NCBI GenBank assembly: GCA_001695595.3
Contig: MBPM02000082.1
Span: 1-64,000 of the forward strand
Direction: 5' to 3'
Length of the DNA stretch: 64,000 bases
Source of the DNA: Plasmopara viticola
Lineage: Eukaryota > Oomycota > Peronosporomycetes > Peronosporales > Peronosporaceae
Positions 1 to 11,242 of this stretch are shown piece after piece. Each line of letters opens with the position of its first letter. Positions within the stretch are counted from its first letter, which is position 1. The notes under the pieces were generated by a model. It saw nothing but the letters and a program-made list of their open reading frames with translations. It made no database searches and was not told the origin of the DNA. Both the position numbers and the translations under genes were made by a program.

Positions 1-615
1 TTGTGATGCCACAAGGGCTGGAAAATGCGCCTGCAATTCTCGTAGTTAACATTCTCCGTCCCACGCGAGACTTCGATCCAAGCTTTTTGACGACATTTCG
101 TTTATAGCAAGGCTGAGCACAACCAACAGGACTTAGCGATTCATTTCGAAACGATTTGGATGATGCGAGATCATCAGCTCAACAATTGGCCCACGCCGAG
201 CAACTACGGTCATGGTTGAGACTGGCTGACTGACGATCTCCGCGCGAAACTATGCTGGAATGCTTAGCCAATGACCCACCGGCTCAAGAAAGACACTGAG
301 TGGAAGTGGGGCTACAACAGCAGAATTTTGCTATTGAGAACATCAAAGCAATGTGTGCAAAGCCCTGTGCTTGCTTCCCTAATTGTTTGCGACGCAAGCG
401 ACTTTGCAATCGGTTGTGCACTCATGCATTACGATGACAATGGTCATGAGAGTCTTTTCTAGTATCAATCGAGGCAACGGAAGCCACTCAAACGAAGTTG
501 ACCAGGTCAACGACTCGGAGTCTTGTCAAGCCGAGTGTAAGTTTTTGGTGAAAATCGCATCGTGATCTCCAAAACTCATGCGTCACTGCGCACTGCAGTT
601 AAGGTCTCTCATTCA
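1..615 (+). pseudogene. Ty3/gypsy retrotransposon pol remnant (RT to RNase H)
   Basis: Unrelated to the effector family. Frame 2 reads VMPQGLENAPAIL near the left edge, matching the Ty3/gypsy reverse transcriptase stretch that ends in PxGLxNAPxxF. It continues into an Arg-Asp-Phe region and then hits stops. The YxDD active-site region is not recognisable. From about 360 to 470 another frame reads SPVLASLIVCDASDFAIGCA, the conserved start of the gypsy RNase H domain (DASDxAIG). Further downstream a third frame gives a TxHASLRTA-like segment. The order RT, connection, RNase H is as in gypsy pol, but there are several frameshifts and stops, so no protein is made. The element continues off the left edge. 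No LTR is visible here. Confidence 0.8.
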
Positions 616-1018
616 TCCAAAAAAATGGCAAGGCGTATCTAAATTTTGCTGAGAACAATTTGTTGTAGATATAACAATTTGGTTCAATAGGTGGAAAATG
701 AGACGTTATAGTAAATATTTTGGTCGCCATTGCGTGGTGGAATTCAATACAATCGGCAACAGCTGAAGTCTCATGACATTGAATTTTTGCGCCCTTTTAA
801 CACGTACAAGGACAAAGCTATAAAGAAGATAGAGGTCGTAAATTGTTTCAAAACATAATAAATTATTATTGAAGCAGTAGAGTCGGACGAAGGTACATAA
901 TATATCAATACTAAATATGGTAAGAAAATGATAAGTACTTTTTGCTTTGATTAATGAATTAAACATTCCAGCAAATGACAGGTGTCGAATGAATACTTCC
1001 CCCTAAAACTGCAACAAC
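616..1018. repeat. 3' flank of effector unit, repeated near 5590-5945
   Basis: Non-coding sequence downstream of the first effector pseudogene (which is on the minus strand). The stretch around 690-1018 resembles 5590-5945, including a shared ATACAATCGGCA-GCAGCTG core and the CCCCTAAAACTGCAACAACT end. The duplicated unit therefore includes at least 300 bases of downstream sequence. Confidence 0.6.
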
Positions 1019-2119
1019 TCAAACATGGTGGCCGATAAGTTGCGCGGCCTTTAATCCATTCGCCAAATTCTTTCCATAGTCAGTCGTTGCGGTGCTAATT
1101 ATAAGCTCAATCTCGTCATCTTTGAAGAATGCCTTAATCATCTTGTCGAGGGTCACGTCCTTTGCTCTCCATTTTCGATACATTTCCGCATACTTCATCC
1201 ATATTTCAACTCGGGCCTATTGAGAAGATTTGTTGGGTGTCTGTCAAGCAATAAATGTTCAAACGCATGCTCCGGCTTCACACCAATCGTTAACCACAAA
1301 TTTAGTAATTGGTTTTCAAGGTTTGACGCTAGCGCTGCTGGTTTCTCTGACTGCTTTGACAAGGTTATTAGCATAGGCAGACCTGTGTCACCGAAGTAGT
1401 GGTACAGCTGATTAAATACCGTATCTGGTCCACCAGGAAGGTACTGTCTGACATAACTTTCCCAGATGTCAGCGCAGGGTCCTCAAAAAAGTCCGACCTG
1501 TAAAAAGTTAAGTGCAAAATTCGTAAGAGTTCGCGTGCGTCAATTTGACGGGCTTTCCAAACCAACATCAACTCATTCTGCAGTTTCGAGGCGAATACTT
1601 GAAGTGACGTGCCTGCGTCTTCCTGTGCCCGATCCAGCATCATCACCAGCTTATAATCACCGAATTGCGTCGACAACTTTGCCACAGTCGAGACTTTATT
1701 ATTAGGATGCCCCAAATTGTAGCTTTCCACGTAATTGACCCACTCATGAAACCGAGAATTCGACAGAATGTCCTCGTCGAGCTTCAGCTCGGAAAAAACA
1801 AAGTGAGGATGCGCATTTGTCAGCCTCCATAAAGCTATTTTGAACTGAAGTTGAGAGTTCGCATCTTGTTTCCACACCGCTTGCATGCTTTTGGCCAGAA
1901 AGGTGGCAAATCTATGTCCCCAGCCGATACCTTCGATACCATTAATCCTCTCTTCGTCTCTTGCATACGACAATTCCGAGGCGAAGGTACCAAATCGTTT
2001 TTCAGTTGATGGAGAAGTCCCAAGAGATGTGGGTGACGCTGTCGCATTCGCAGAAGCGTTGTTCGTACGACACCGAGGAGAAGTGTTAGAAAGGCTGACG
2101 CAATGCTGCAAAGTCGCAT
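1019..2119 (-). pseudogene. LWY-type RXLR-like effector pseudogene, copy 1
   Basis: Broken member of the secreted effector family. Reading leftward from ATG at 2119, it starts with a signal peptide (MRLCSIASAFLTLLLG). A one-base loss near 2065 moves the frame to the ASANATASPTS linker and an ARDEER motif at the EER position. The RXLR position is not recognisable (FGTF/FASE). LWY-type repeats follow, with WR-LTNAHPHFVFSELKLDED, WVNYVESYN and WKARQIDARELLRILHL-like segments. Further one-base shifts lie near 1455 and near 1205. After them the remaining module and a stop at 1019-1021 can be followed by alignment to paralogues. With three frameshifts it is a pseudogene unless the assembly carries indel errors. 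The upstream module at 2120-2610 is still recognisable. Confidence 0.8.
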
Positions 2120-2610
2120 CTGTGAACTGATAGCCGATTAAAAACTGAAAGGGTTGTGCCAGTGAAATGCATCCTAGTCTCCATTTGCGTATCCAAAAAA
2201 AGGAGCCATATGGTACATACAAGCCTGTATCCAAGCTGGGACCATAAACGCTGCGGGGACTGATCTGCTTCAAAGTGCCGGTTCAGCTACTTAGCTGACG
2301 TCTGCTCAACATTTTGTGGTCTGGCTACAAATATACTGAATGCAAATCATTAGCTACGACTTCATTGCCGCATATAGCAAATACGGCCCAAGCATTGGCT
2401 GCTATTGATCAGCTTCACTTACATCAACAGAAGTTTTTAAAAAGAAGCCGGTGTGATTTCATCTTTGGCCTGGCAAACAACGATACAGCGAATTATTTAA
2501 TGCTCACACAAATTACCCCAGTAAACTGGATTTTCCTCGTTCCTTGCAAAATTTGTCCGTGCATCGCCATTATCATAAAGACAAACTAAAAATTAGTTAT
2601 ATTTATGACA
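2120..2610 (-). promoter_or_regulatory. Conserved effector upstream module (copy 1)
   Basis: Upstream region of copy 1, shared with every other family member. It contains ACCATAAACGCTGCGGGGAC near 2228-2250, a GCTGACGTCTGCTCAACATT-like stretch near 2290, and CAAGCATTGGCTG near 2390. The TCATT initiator seen in the intact genes is degraded here. Role as promoter is inferred from position and conservation. Confidence 0.55.
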
Positions 2611-5590
2611 AATAGACGAAAAGGCTTTATAAAGTATTGGCGAAGGTTAGAAATGTGCAGCAACAATACGAAATGAAGCTAGGTAACGACGGTGAAACAG
2701 TAACCTTTTCGCAAACGCCTTTATTTTGCCAGCGCGTATGTTTGTATAGCTATAAGTGCGCCTAAAATTTGCTTACAAGTTTATTGCGCATGTTCACATT
2801 GGGAACGTACCCCTTTTTCTGTTTTCTACATAAAGACAGAATCGATACTATCGATATATATCGGTACATACAAATTGCAGACGCGTTCGATAGCTCGAAA
2901 GATGACCAACTTCACAGAGACACACACAAAAGCTGATCGAGGTCAATGTACGTCATTTTTCATAAAAAAACTTATATTATACATTGACCAGGTCAAGTGC
3001 GCTGAATATTATATATTCCATCCTGCCACATCCTTTTACAATAAGTTCAGTGCCAGGATGATGGGCAATCCGAGCAAATTTAAGCACTCATGATGCACTC
3101 TTGCCATGACGCTTTCCTGCCACAGAATATCGGCATGAGAAGCGAGCACATGCTCGCTCAAACACAAGTCTTCTTATGTTGACAAAGTCACGCTACTTCC
3201 TACTTAAATGTATCATGTCCTAGTAACAAATCGGTTTTGTAAGGCTCAACTTGTTCAGGTGATACCGCTGATGAAGGGATTCATAGAAATACATATTGGT
3301 AATTCATTACCAGATATATTAGGGATTCTTTGCAAATCAAACACATACTTCGTGTCTTTTTAGCACGTTAAAGCAAGAGAGTGACTCTTTCTGTAGGCCG
3401 TATAAACACCACTTCTTTCTGTAGGCCGTATAAACACCACTTGCAATGCCATTAAGCTTATACGTTTTGAGCTTCGACGTAAACGTCTCGTTCAGCCAAG
3501 TAAGAAAACATATTCGGGGCAAAAAAGAAGGCTTATTGACCTTCGAGCCATACCGGTCTCTACCTATTTATAAAGCCGAGCGCTATTAATATTAACGTCT
3601 GCTTTAAACTCTCCCATTTTAGATATACGGCACCGCGCGCTGCTTAATAAGCAGCCTGCGCTGCTGTTTTCCATCTTAAGAGATCGACGCTTCTAACGAG
3701 AGTTGTCGTGTCGCAACTGGTTCGGTATCATCATACGACATGCTGACGTCCAGCAATGCAGCAGTACGACGCAGAACCCTGCTTTGTAAAATTCGTTCAC
3801 CCTTAGACGGAGTAAAATGCAGCACTATGGATGTCTCGGCTTTTGACCGACTAAACCAGTATGACGTGCAAATACGTTCTCCGCGAAAATTGTATCTCAG
3901 TGGATCTACGTGTATGATCAGCGCTTCATCCGTAATACCTTAGCCTATAGCCAACTATACCTCCATAGTAATCAGTGTATGGACTAGGGCTTCCTCTAGA
4001 CGTCCTGGCTGTGAGACAACCACATTGCTTACGTTGCACCGCCAAGGATAGCCTTTTGAAGCATGTACTCAGTATCTCAAATGTCACTGCGCACGTAGTG
4101 GTAGGGACATCGCTCATCCAACTTTAGCTTAAAGGAGCCCATGCCACTCATGGCGGGCAGCGAGTGCTTCTTTAGAAGAGCGTTGCTTCGTATTCTACGA
4201 GCCACTCTCACGCTCAACCCAAAAAGCATCGCTTCAAACACTTGTCCTCGTCACCACTGGTGTCCACCTCTGTGCTTCCAATTCTCAGTACAATAAATTC
4301 GCACCAATAGCGCTTCTGCTTTCTTGCTTTGGTTTGTCTATTACTTACAAAGGGCACAGGGAAAAAGACGAATGGAAAAAAAACTCAGGGTGAAAGAGCA
4401 TTGACGCGGCGGAATGCGAAGCAAACATGCTGTTTGCGTCCAAAATTAACCAAACAGCGCTCGATACTACCGAACTCGAAATAACGCTTTGGCTATATTA
4501 TTAGGTATCTGATTACAGAATTCTTAATTATGTCTCTAAGTCAACAATAAAATTATCATTTGATGTCCTAAACGACCTTAGCATATGGTAGATACTTTCG
4601 GCGGTAAGCGATACAACTTAATTTGATCAATACCCATGAGTCATTAAGTATCGTCCATCCTTTTGTAAATTTTAAAGATCTTTGCAGCATTAAAATATCG
4701 GGCTTGCTCGCGTGATTTGAGCTATTGAACCCAAAGCTTTTAAGTGCTAGACCTCACGACTTGTAACTTCATCATAACGCTCGATAGAGCGTAGATATCC
4801 GTAAGTCTAGTGTAGATCACAGGCGTATAGTAAAACTTTTGATACATTTGATATCGTGTTTTAAATTACGCGCATATCTACCCTAGGATGTGCTGGAATA
4901 ATATATCTTGTTAGCGAAGTGTCGCTCAAAGATATCTAGTCCTTGTGACGTACAAAGCAGATGAACATGCTGCTTGGCGCCTATTTACCGGGTACGTCCA
5001 GTTAAAGACTTTGTCGGATTTTCTAACGAGAAAGTGAGTGGATCTTTACTTTACTGGGCTATGGCGAGTCACATAGCCCTAAACAACTGCGTTGGCGACT
5101 TCGGTCACTGGACCCACCCAAAACTTTGCTGAGTTTGTCATTTTTGGTCGCACCCGCATTCTCCTAGATCTCACTTTTTGGTGACCTCATTAACGCAGGC
5201 ACCCTAGGTCTAGACTATGCTCCTGATGAAGAAAGCCTTTCCTGTATTGCATGATGTATATTGCATGACCAGTACGAGTCTAAACCCTTTTAAGCGCGCT
5301 CCCGAGTGATAAAATAAATCGGAAAGATTACTGATAGCCAAATCTATCTTGGTTGCCCAAACGGGTGAAAATTGAATGAGTGTGCGCCTAAGTATTTGCG
5401 GCACTCCTCGCTATACTCATCGTCCAAATGTGGAGGTGCTTATGGACAACCGATTTAGGAAGAAAGATAGGCGCACTCCACGGTGAAGTGAAAGGCTTTT
5501 TCAAGGCCTTAGCAGCTCTCTGGCGAATGAGCTTTGTAGAAGCACCGTTGTAAAAAAACACAACTGCTTGCCACATAATTTTCGGTCTCA
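2611..5590 (-). repeat. Diverged intergenic blocks of the duplicated unit (inverted arm)
   Basis: No intact gene seen. The region is made of decayed pieces that recur elsewhere in the window in the same order. A segment near 2650-2760 has the AACGACGGTGAAACAGT core (also near 8690, 12060, 14750). Segments at 3540-3860 and 4560-4800 resemble 15770-16100 and 16580-16730. A segment at 5100-5590, with TTTTCGGTCTCACCAGACGTC, matches 17200-17860 and, in reverse orientation, 32160-32600. About 3900-4500 has no counterpart that I could find. Short open frames here are not convincing. Confidence 0.5.
3387..3442. repeat. Two-copy tandem duplication, 28-base unit
   Basis: The unit starting CTTTCTGTAGGCCGTATAAA is present twice head to tail at 3387-3414 and 3415-3442. 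It is a simple local duplication within a decayed intergenic block. Confidence 0.85.
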
Positions 5591-5945
5591 CCAGACGTCA
5601 ATAGATGAAAATGAGACTTTACGGTGAAACGTTTTGTGCTATTGGAATCCAATACAATCGGCAGCAGCTGGAGTCTTATGGTGACAATATCGATCGTGCT
5701 TGGAATTTGGCACTTTAAACCTAAATCAAAAGTCTTTTGAAACAAAGCTATGAACTAGATAGAGGTGTAAATTGTCACAAACTCCTTAATTAACGAATCA
5801 GTAGACTCCTAAAAAGCGGATAAAGTTGACATAAGAAATAATTTACCGATACTAAATTTAGTACGATAAAAGTATTACATGACAAGATTTTTTTGACTTC
5901 AGTTAATGTATTAAACAGTCTTGTTCCCCCTAAAACTGCAACAAC
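5591..5945. repeat. 3' flank of effector unit, second copy
   Basis: Downstream flank of effector copy 2 on the minus strand, resembling 690-1018. It ends with the same CCCCTAAAACTGCAACAACT stretch just after the stop codon position. No gene seen. Confidence 0.55.
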
Positions 5946-7337
5946 TTAAACATGGTTGCCGATAGCTTGCGCGGCCTTTAACTCATTCGCCAAAATCTTT
6001 CCATGATCAGTCGTTGCGGAGCTTATAATAACCTCAATCTCGTCAGCGTTGTAGTATGACTGGATGATCTCGTTGAGGTCCACCTCCTTCTTTGTCTCTT
6101 CTCGATACATTTCCACATACTTCATCCATACTTCAAGCTCGGGATCATCAGGAACAAGCTGCGGTTTTAAAAAAAGCCCCAAATGTCTGAAAACATCCCG
6201 CGGCTTTAACCCTTCCTTTGACCAGAGCTTTAGTAATTGGTCTTGAAGGTTTGTCGCTAGCGATGCTGTTTCCTGTGACCGCTTTGACGAGAATATTACC
6301 GCACACAGACCAGCGTTACCCAAGGATTGTACAGCTGATCAAATAGCGTGACTGGTGCACCAGGGTTGTACTCGCTGACATAAATGTACCAAATTTTGAA
6401 CGCAGGGTCCAAAAACAAGTTGTTTCCAAACATGTCTAGGCCTAAAATGCGAAACACTACGTGTGCGTCGATTTGACGGTCTCTCCAATACGACATCAAC
6501 TCAATCTGCAGTTTTGTGGCGACAGCTTGAAGTGACGTGTTTGCGTCTTTCTGTGCCCGTATTAGCATCTTCGCCAGCATATAATCACCGTATTGCTTCT
6601 CCAAAATTGCAACAATCGATACTTGTTCGTTGGGATGCTCCACATTGTAGTTCTCCACGTAATCAATCCACGCATTAAACCAAGAATTCGACAAAATGTA
6701 CTTGTCGACCTTGTCGAGCCCAAGTTCGGTGTAAACAGAGAAGGATCCGTATTTTCCGGCCTCCACCCATGCAACATCAACTCAGTCTGCAGTTCTGTGG
6801 CGAAAGCTTGAAGTGACGTGTCTGCGTCATTCTGTGCCTGTATCAGCATCACCGCCAACTTTAAATCACCGTATTGCTCCCGCAATTTTTCTACAATCGA
6901 TACTTTTTATTAGGATGCCCCGAATTAAAGCGTTTCACGTACTTGACCCACTCATGAAACCGAGAATTCGACAAAATGTCCTCGCCGACCTTAGCGAGCT
7001 TTAGCTCGGAGAAAACAAAGTAAGGATGCGCATTTGTCAGCCTCCACCAAGCTATTTTGACCTGAAGTTGAGTGTTGACAGCTTGTTTCCACACCGCCCG
7101 CGTGCTTTTGGCCAGCAAGGTGGTAACTTTATGTGCCCAGCCGATCTCTTTGATACCATTAACCCTCTCTTCGTCTCTTGCAGACGACGGTTTCGAGACG
7201 AAGGGACCAGATCGATCTCCAGTCGATGGAAAAGTCCCTAGAGATGTGGGGGACGCTGTCGCATTCACAGAAGCGTTGGCTTGAGCGATACCGAAGAGGA
7301 GTGTTAGAAAGACTAAAGCAATGCTGCAACGACGCAT
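5946..7337 (-). pseudogene. LWY-type RXLR-like effector pseudogene, copy 2 (extra module)
   Basis: Starts at ATG 7337 with a clean signal peptide (MRRCSIALVFLTLLFGIAQA), then the ASVNATASPTS linker and SARDEER. The RXLR position reads GPFV and is not a usable RXLR. The first frame runs through WWRLTNAHPYFVFSELKL and WVKYVKRFN and ends near 6891, where a T-run differs from paralogues. A second shift lies near 6770 and a third near 6310. The pieces carry four W-Y module remnants (ending DVFRHLGLF and WMKYVEMYR), one more than the intact genes, and the gene is about 250 bases longer. The stop is at 5946. It is a pseudogene by these shifts; indel errors in the assembly cannot be excluded. Confidence 0.82.
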
Positions 7338-7840
7338 TTGTGATCTTGCTAGCCGAATGAAAAATGGAAGGGTTGTGCTAGTGAATTGCATTCCTGGTAT
7401 CCATTTGCGTATCCACTTAAAAAAAGGAGGAGCCATATGATGCATACAAGCGGGTATCTTGGCTGGCTGTCTGCTTTTAAAGTGCCGACGTCTGCTCAAC
7501 ATTTTGTGGCATGGCTACAAAGATAATGAATGCAAATCATCAACTAAGACTTCATTGCAGATAGCAGATACGGCCAAGCATTGGCTGAAATTGATTAGGT
7601 TTACTTACATCAACAGAAATTTACATTGCGCAAGAAATTAAGCCGTGTGATTTTATTTTGGGTCTAGTCAAATCTGGTCTGCTATAGCAACGGTAATAAA
7701 CAATGATACAGCGAACTGTTTGACGCTCACACAAATTACCCCAGTAAACTGAGTTTTCTTGGTTTTTTGCAAACATTCGTACAATGGATGCCATTAATCA
7801 TTAAGACATACTTGAATTAGTAAAATGTATGATAAATTGA
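7338..7840 (-). promoter_or_regulatory. Conserved effector upstream module (copy 2)
   Basis: Directly upstream of copy 2. TTTTTCATTCGGCTAGCAAG on the minus strand, about 10-30 bases before the ATG, fits the oomycete TCATT-type initiator. Further up come the GACGTCTGCTCAACATTTTG stretch near 7490 and CAAGCATTGGCTG near 7575, as in other copies. Confidence 0.55.
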
Positions 7841-7848
7841 CAAAACCG

Positions 7849-7930
7849 GTACGGAACCCGGTTCTAGTATGGGTCGGTTACCTACCAGCATCCCGCGATA
7901 GAGCCAGCTTAGTCCTAGCGCGTGGGTTCC
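7849..7930. mobile_element. Truncated 3' piece of the tRNA-derived SINE
   Basis: Matches 8291-8372, the 3' part of the full SINE next door. Shared stretches include GGTACGGAACCCGGT, TATGGGTCGGTT and AGCTTAGTCCTAGCGCGTGG. There is no tRNA-like head, so this is a 5'-truncated copy or fragment. Confidence 0.7.
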
Positions 7931-8620
7931 AGTGGCTTAAATTCTCTAAAGTGCCTGTATAGCAGCTTAGCTGACGTCCGCTCAACATATTGTGGCCTGG
8001 CGTCAAATATAACGAGTAAAAATTTGGCCTTTTCGACTTATAGCGGATACGGCTCAAGCATTGGATGAAACCGATCCTGTGGCTCGAGCGGTTAGCCGTT
8101 CGACCCAAGACCGGGAGGTTCCTGGTTGATTCCCATAGGTTCCGAATTAAGGAGGCCGGAGATAAGTCACTAAAGTGGACGAGCCTTCACACCCGAGTGT
8201 GTGACTGCCCTACCGACTGGCGCCTGATTGGGTAACAAAAGGGTTGGGCGGGAACGCCCCACTGACCGAAAAAGCCCCATAGTGTAATGAGGGGTACGGA
8301 ACCCGGTCTTAATATGGGTCGGTTTGTTATCAGCGTCCCGCAATAGAGACAGCTTAGTCCTAGCGCGTGGGTTAAATCTCAAGCATTGGATGGTTCTACT
8401 TATACCAACAGACATTTTAATTTCGTGAGAAAACAAGTTCAATTTTCGGTCATTTAGTCAAATTTAATCTGCTGAAACTACTATTAGCAACAATTATAAA
8501 GATAATACAGCGCTCCATTTTTCTAAACCGGAGGAAGGAATCTCACACATATGACCCCAATAAACTGGATTTTCTTAAATAGTCGTCCGTGCATCGCTTT
8601 AGTGTCCAAGAACCTATTTA
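7931..8620 (-). repeat. Second, orphan upstream module (interrupted by SINE)
   Basis: A second copy of the effector upstream module lies in the same orientation next to the one at 7338-7840. It has the GCTTAGCTGACGTCCGCTCA stretch near 7970, the CAAGCATTGGATG stretch near 8055 and the CCCAATAAACTGGATTTTC tail near 8555. No effector follows it on its own, so either the upstream region was tandemly duplicated or its gene was deleted. The SINE at 8068-8377 sits inside it. Confidence 0.6.
8068..8377 (+). mobile_element. tRNA-derived SINE with 15-base target duplication
   Basis: The head shows a pol III A box, TGGCTCGAGCGGTTAGC near 8079-8096, and a degenerate B box, GGTTGATTCCC, about 50 bases on, as in a tRNA. 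A unique body follows. The element is flanked by direct repeats CTCAAGCATTGGATG at 8053-8067 and 8378-8392, which is a target-site duplication. Length is about 310 bases. The 3' part also occurs alone at 7849-7930. tRNA-derived SINEs are known in oomycetes; the family here was not matched to a named one. Confidence 0.75.
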
Positions 8621-8827
8621 CCAAAAATCTTTATGAAGTAGTGGCGAATGTTAAGCGCTGTAAAACCCGATCTATAGCAACAACAATCAATAAAGCAAGG
8701 CAACGACGGTGAACAGCGGCCATGTTGCAAACCCATTATCTTCTCAGCGCGGATGTATGAACAGCTATATTGCCATTTTGTTGATCTTTGAGAATAGACT
8801 CAAGCTACAAATCGTGTTTCAATAAGC
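8621..8827. repeat. Intergenic block fragment
   Basis: Contains the CAACGACGGTGAACAG core and the neighbouring TTCTCAGCGCGGATGTATG stretch, also seen near 2690, 12060, 14750 and reversed near 35130. No gene seen. Confidence 0.45.
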
Positions 8828-9914
8828 TTGCGCGGCTGCAACTTAGTCGCCACCTTCGTTAATTATTTCGCCTGCTCCTTATGGTCAGCCTTTGCTATCC
8901 TGATAATAATCGCAATCCGGTCTGCGTCGAAGAAGCTTTTAATGATCTTGTTGAGAGTCATGTCCGTCGCTGTCTTTTCCCAATTGTTGCACACCTCATC
9001 CATGATTTAAGCTCTGATTTAAAAAGAAGATCAAAGGAATATCGTCAAGTATAATATGTCTGAAAAACAAGCTTTGGCGTCACCTGTCCATTCAACCAAA
9101 AGTTTTCTAGTTGGATTTGAAGGGCTGTCACCAGCGCTGCTGACATCCCTGACTGTGTTGCTGCAATTGACGAAGTCAGACTCACGTCATCGATAGTGCA
9201 AAACCGCTCATCAAAGAGCGGCATTGATTTATTAGGATTGCACTTGCCAAAATAAATGTCATGGATATCATATGCACGGCCAGTAAGCGATTTGCGATGG
9301 TTTGGGTTTGATTGTAATACGTTGTGCAGTCTGTGTGAATTATATCCATGGTCTCTCCAATACTGCACTTACTCAATCTGCACTTTTGTGCCCATAGCTT
9401 TAGGTCACGTGCCTGCCTCCCACTTCGCCTGTTCCGACATCACCGACAATGTATATATATTGTATTGCTCCCGCAACTGCGCGCAAATCTCGGAGGCTTC
9501 GAATTGTAGTTATGTACGTACTTGACCCCAAAATGAAACCAAGCATCTTTGACAAAATGTTCTCGCCGATCTTATCGAGCTCCAGCTTGTCGTAAACAAA
9601 AAGAGAATTCGCATTTTCCACCCTCTTTCGAGCTTCTTTGAGCTCACGCTGAGAGTTAATGTCTTGTTTTTACAACGCCACCTTGATTTTGGTCAGTAAG
9701 GTGGCAAGTTAATATCCCTTGTCGAAAGGTTTTATATGTTTTCTCTCCTCGGCTCTTGCATACGGCGATTCTGAGATGAGGGTACCCGATCGATCTCCAG
9801 TGGATTAAAACTCCCTTGGACTGTGGCGGATGCAGTCGCATTCGCAGAAGCGTCGTCTCTTGCGAAAAAGATACGTACTATCAGGAGTCCTAAAGCAACG
9901 CCGCGAAGACGCAT
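8828..9914 (-). pseudogene. RXLR-like effector pseudogene, copy 3
   Basis: ATG at 9914 opens a signal peptide-like start (MRLRGVALGLLIVRIFFA) followed by ASANATASATVQG, clearly the same family. Frameshifts follow within about 100 codons, and the EER region is only recognisable out of frame. Later pieces at 9045-9368 read MQYWRDHGYNSHRLHNVLQS and YDIHDIYFGKCNPNKSMPLF, equal to the second LWY module and linker of the intact genes, then the L-motif of the third. The stop position has changed from TAA to CAA near 8828. Multiple breaks make it non-functional. Confidence 0.75.
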
Positions 9915-10379
9915 TTGTAAACTTGCTAGCGGATTGTCCGATAAAGTGCAGTACAGGAGCCATATTATACATCGTGGGTGATATAATTGATGCTGACTTA
10001 CTTGCAAGTGCCAGTTTGGCAACCATGCTGACGTCTGTTCGAAATTTGACACTCCTTTGGCTTGCTACCCGGTGTAACAAATATGTTTACTTGAGTCGAA
10101 CGCAAATTCAAGACATTATTGCAACATACTGCGAATGTTTAGCTCATTACGGTGGGCGCAAATAAAACATATAGCATAGGGGTGAAAGAAAAATTATTCA
10201 TTGACTCTAATTCGTACGTCACCCGAACCTATAGCCGTGCTTAGCATTGCCAGAAGATTAACGTATCATACTGGCCTGTCTTACGTCATGTAACTGATCT
10301 AGTCATTTATCTTTCCAGTCTCACGACGCTAAAATTGCAGCGACTCAAACGCAATTGCTGATTGAGGCAACTTCTGAGC
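9915..10379 (-). promoter_or_regulatory. Upstream remnant of copy 3 and 3' flank of copy 4
   Basis: The first 150 bases resemble other effector upstream modules but are shortened; GCTGACGTCTGTTCGAAATT lies near 10027. From about 10230 to 10379 the sequence matches the downstream flank of the 21347-22492 gene (CATGTAACTG-type stretch, then the GCTAAAATTGCAGCGACTC stretch). No gene seen. Confidence 0.45.
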
Positions 10380-11242
10380 TTGCGATTCACCAACTTTTCC
10401 ACCACTTTTTGGTCATGATTAGTCTTTGCTGGCTTGCAAATAACTTGAATCTCGTCTGCTTTATAAAAAGTCTATAATTTCGTTGAGTCTTTTTTTCTTC
10501 TCGATACGTCCTCGCATACCTCATTCACACTTCAATCTTCGTATTATCGAGACGACGCGTTGGGTTTTCATTGAGCATTGAACATTATATGAGCAGCTCT
10601 GGCGTCACACCATGCCTAGACCAGAGGTCTTCTAGTTGTCCTTGAAGCGTTCTCGCCTGTACCGTGGTTTCTTCTGATCGTTTTGTAGCGAAGATAGATC
10701 CGCGCTTCCAAAGGTACAGTACAGCTGATCGAAGAGTGGCATTGACCAACAAGGATCAAATTTGCTGATATAGATGTTTCAGATAGTATACGCACGGCCC
10801 GTAAGCAAGCCCGGAGGAGGGGTTCGGCCAAACTGCAAAAGGTTGTAGACTACAAGTGGGTCAACTACATCGTCTTTTCAAATCGACATCCGCTCGCACT
10901 GCAGTGTTGTGCCAACATCTTGGATTTACGTGACTTCCTCTTCCTTTGCTTGTTACAATATCATCGCCAATTTATTGTCAGTATATTTTGCCCGCAACTT
11001 TTCAATAATCGACGCTTTTTTATTGGGATGCTCCGCAATTTACATTTTCACGTATTTGACTCACACATTAAATTAAACGCTGATTTGAGCTCAAACTGAA
11101 TGTTTCAACCTTGTTCACAACACCTGCGTGTTTTTGAATTTACCTAAAGGTGCGGTTTGATTGTGACATTCGCAGATGCGTCGGATTTTGCAATAAAGAA
11201 GAACACTAATAGGAGTGCGAAAGCGATGGCGTAATGACGCAT
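10380..11242 (-). pseudogene. RXLR-like effector pseudogene, copy 4 (internally shortened)
   Basis: ATG at 11242 gives MRHYAIAFALLLVFFFIAKS, a good signal peptide, then DASANVTI, the family linker. The EER segment and the first module have been lost or shortened. At 10616-10831 a frame reads TSISANLILVGQCHSSI-like sequence over the LLTGRAY and SEYN region of the second module, and the C-terminal module can be traced near 10400-10560. The total span, 863 bases, is about 280 shorter than the intact paralogue, and the frames are broken throughout. Confidence 0.7.

Noticed and set aside
8066..8130. Possible functional tRNA gene
   Set aside because: A and B boxes are present, but the acceptor stem does not close and the element has a SINE body and target duplication.
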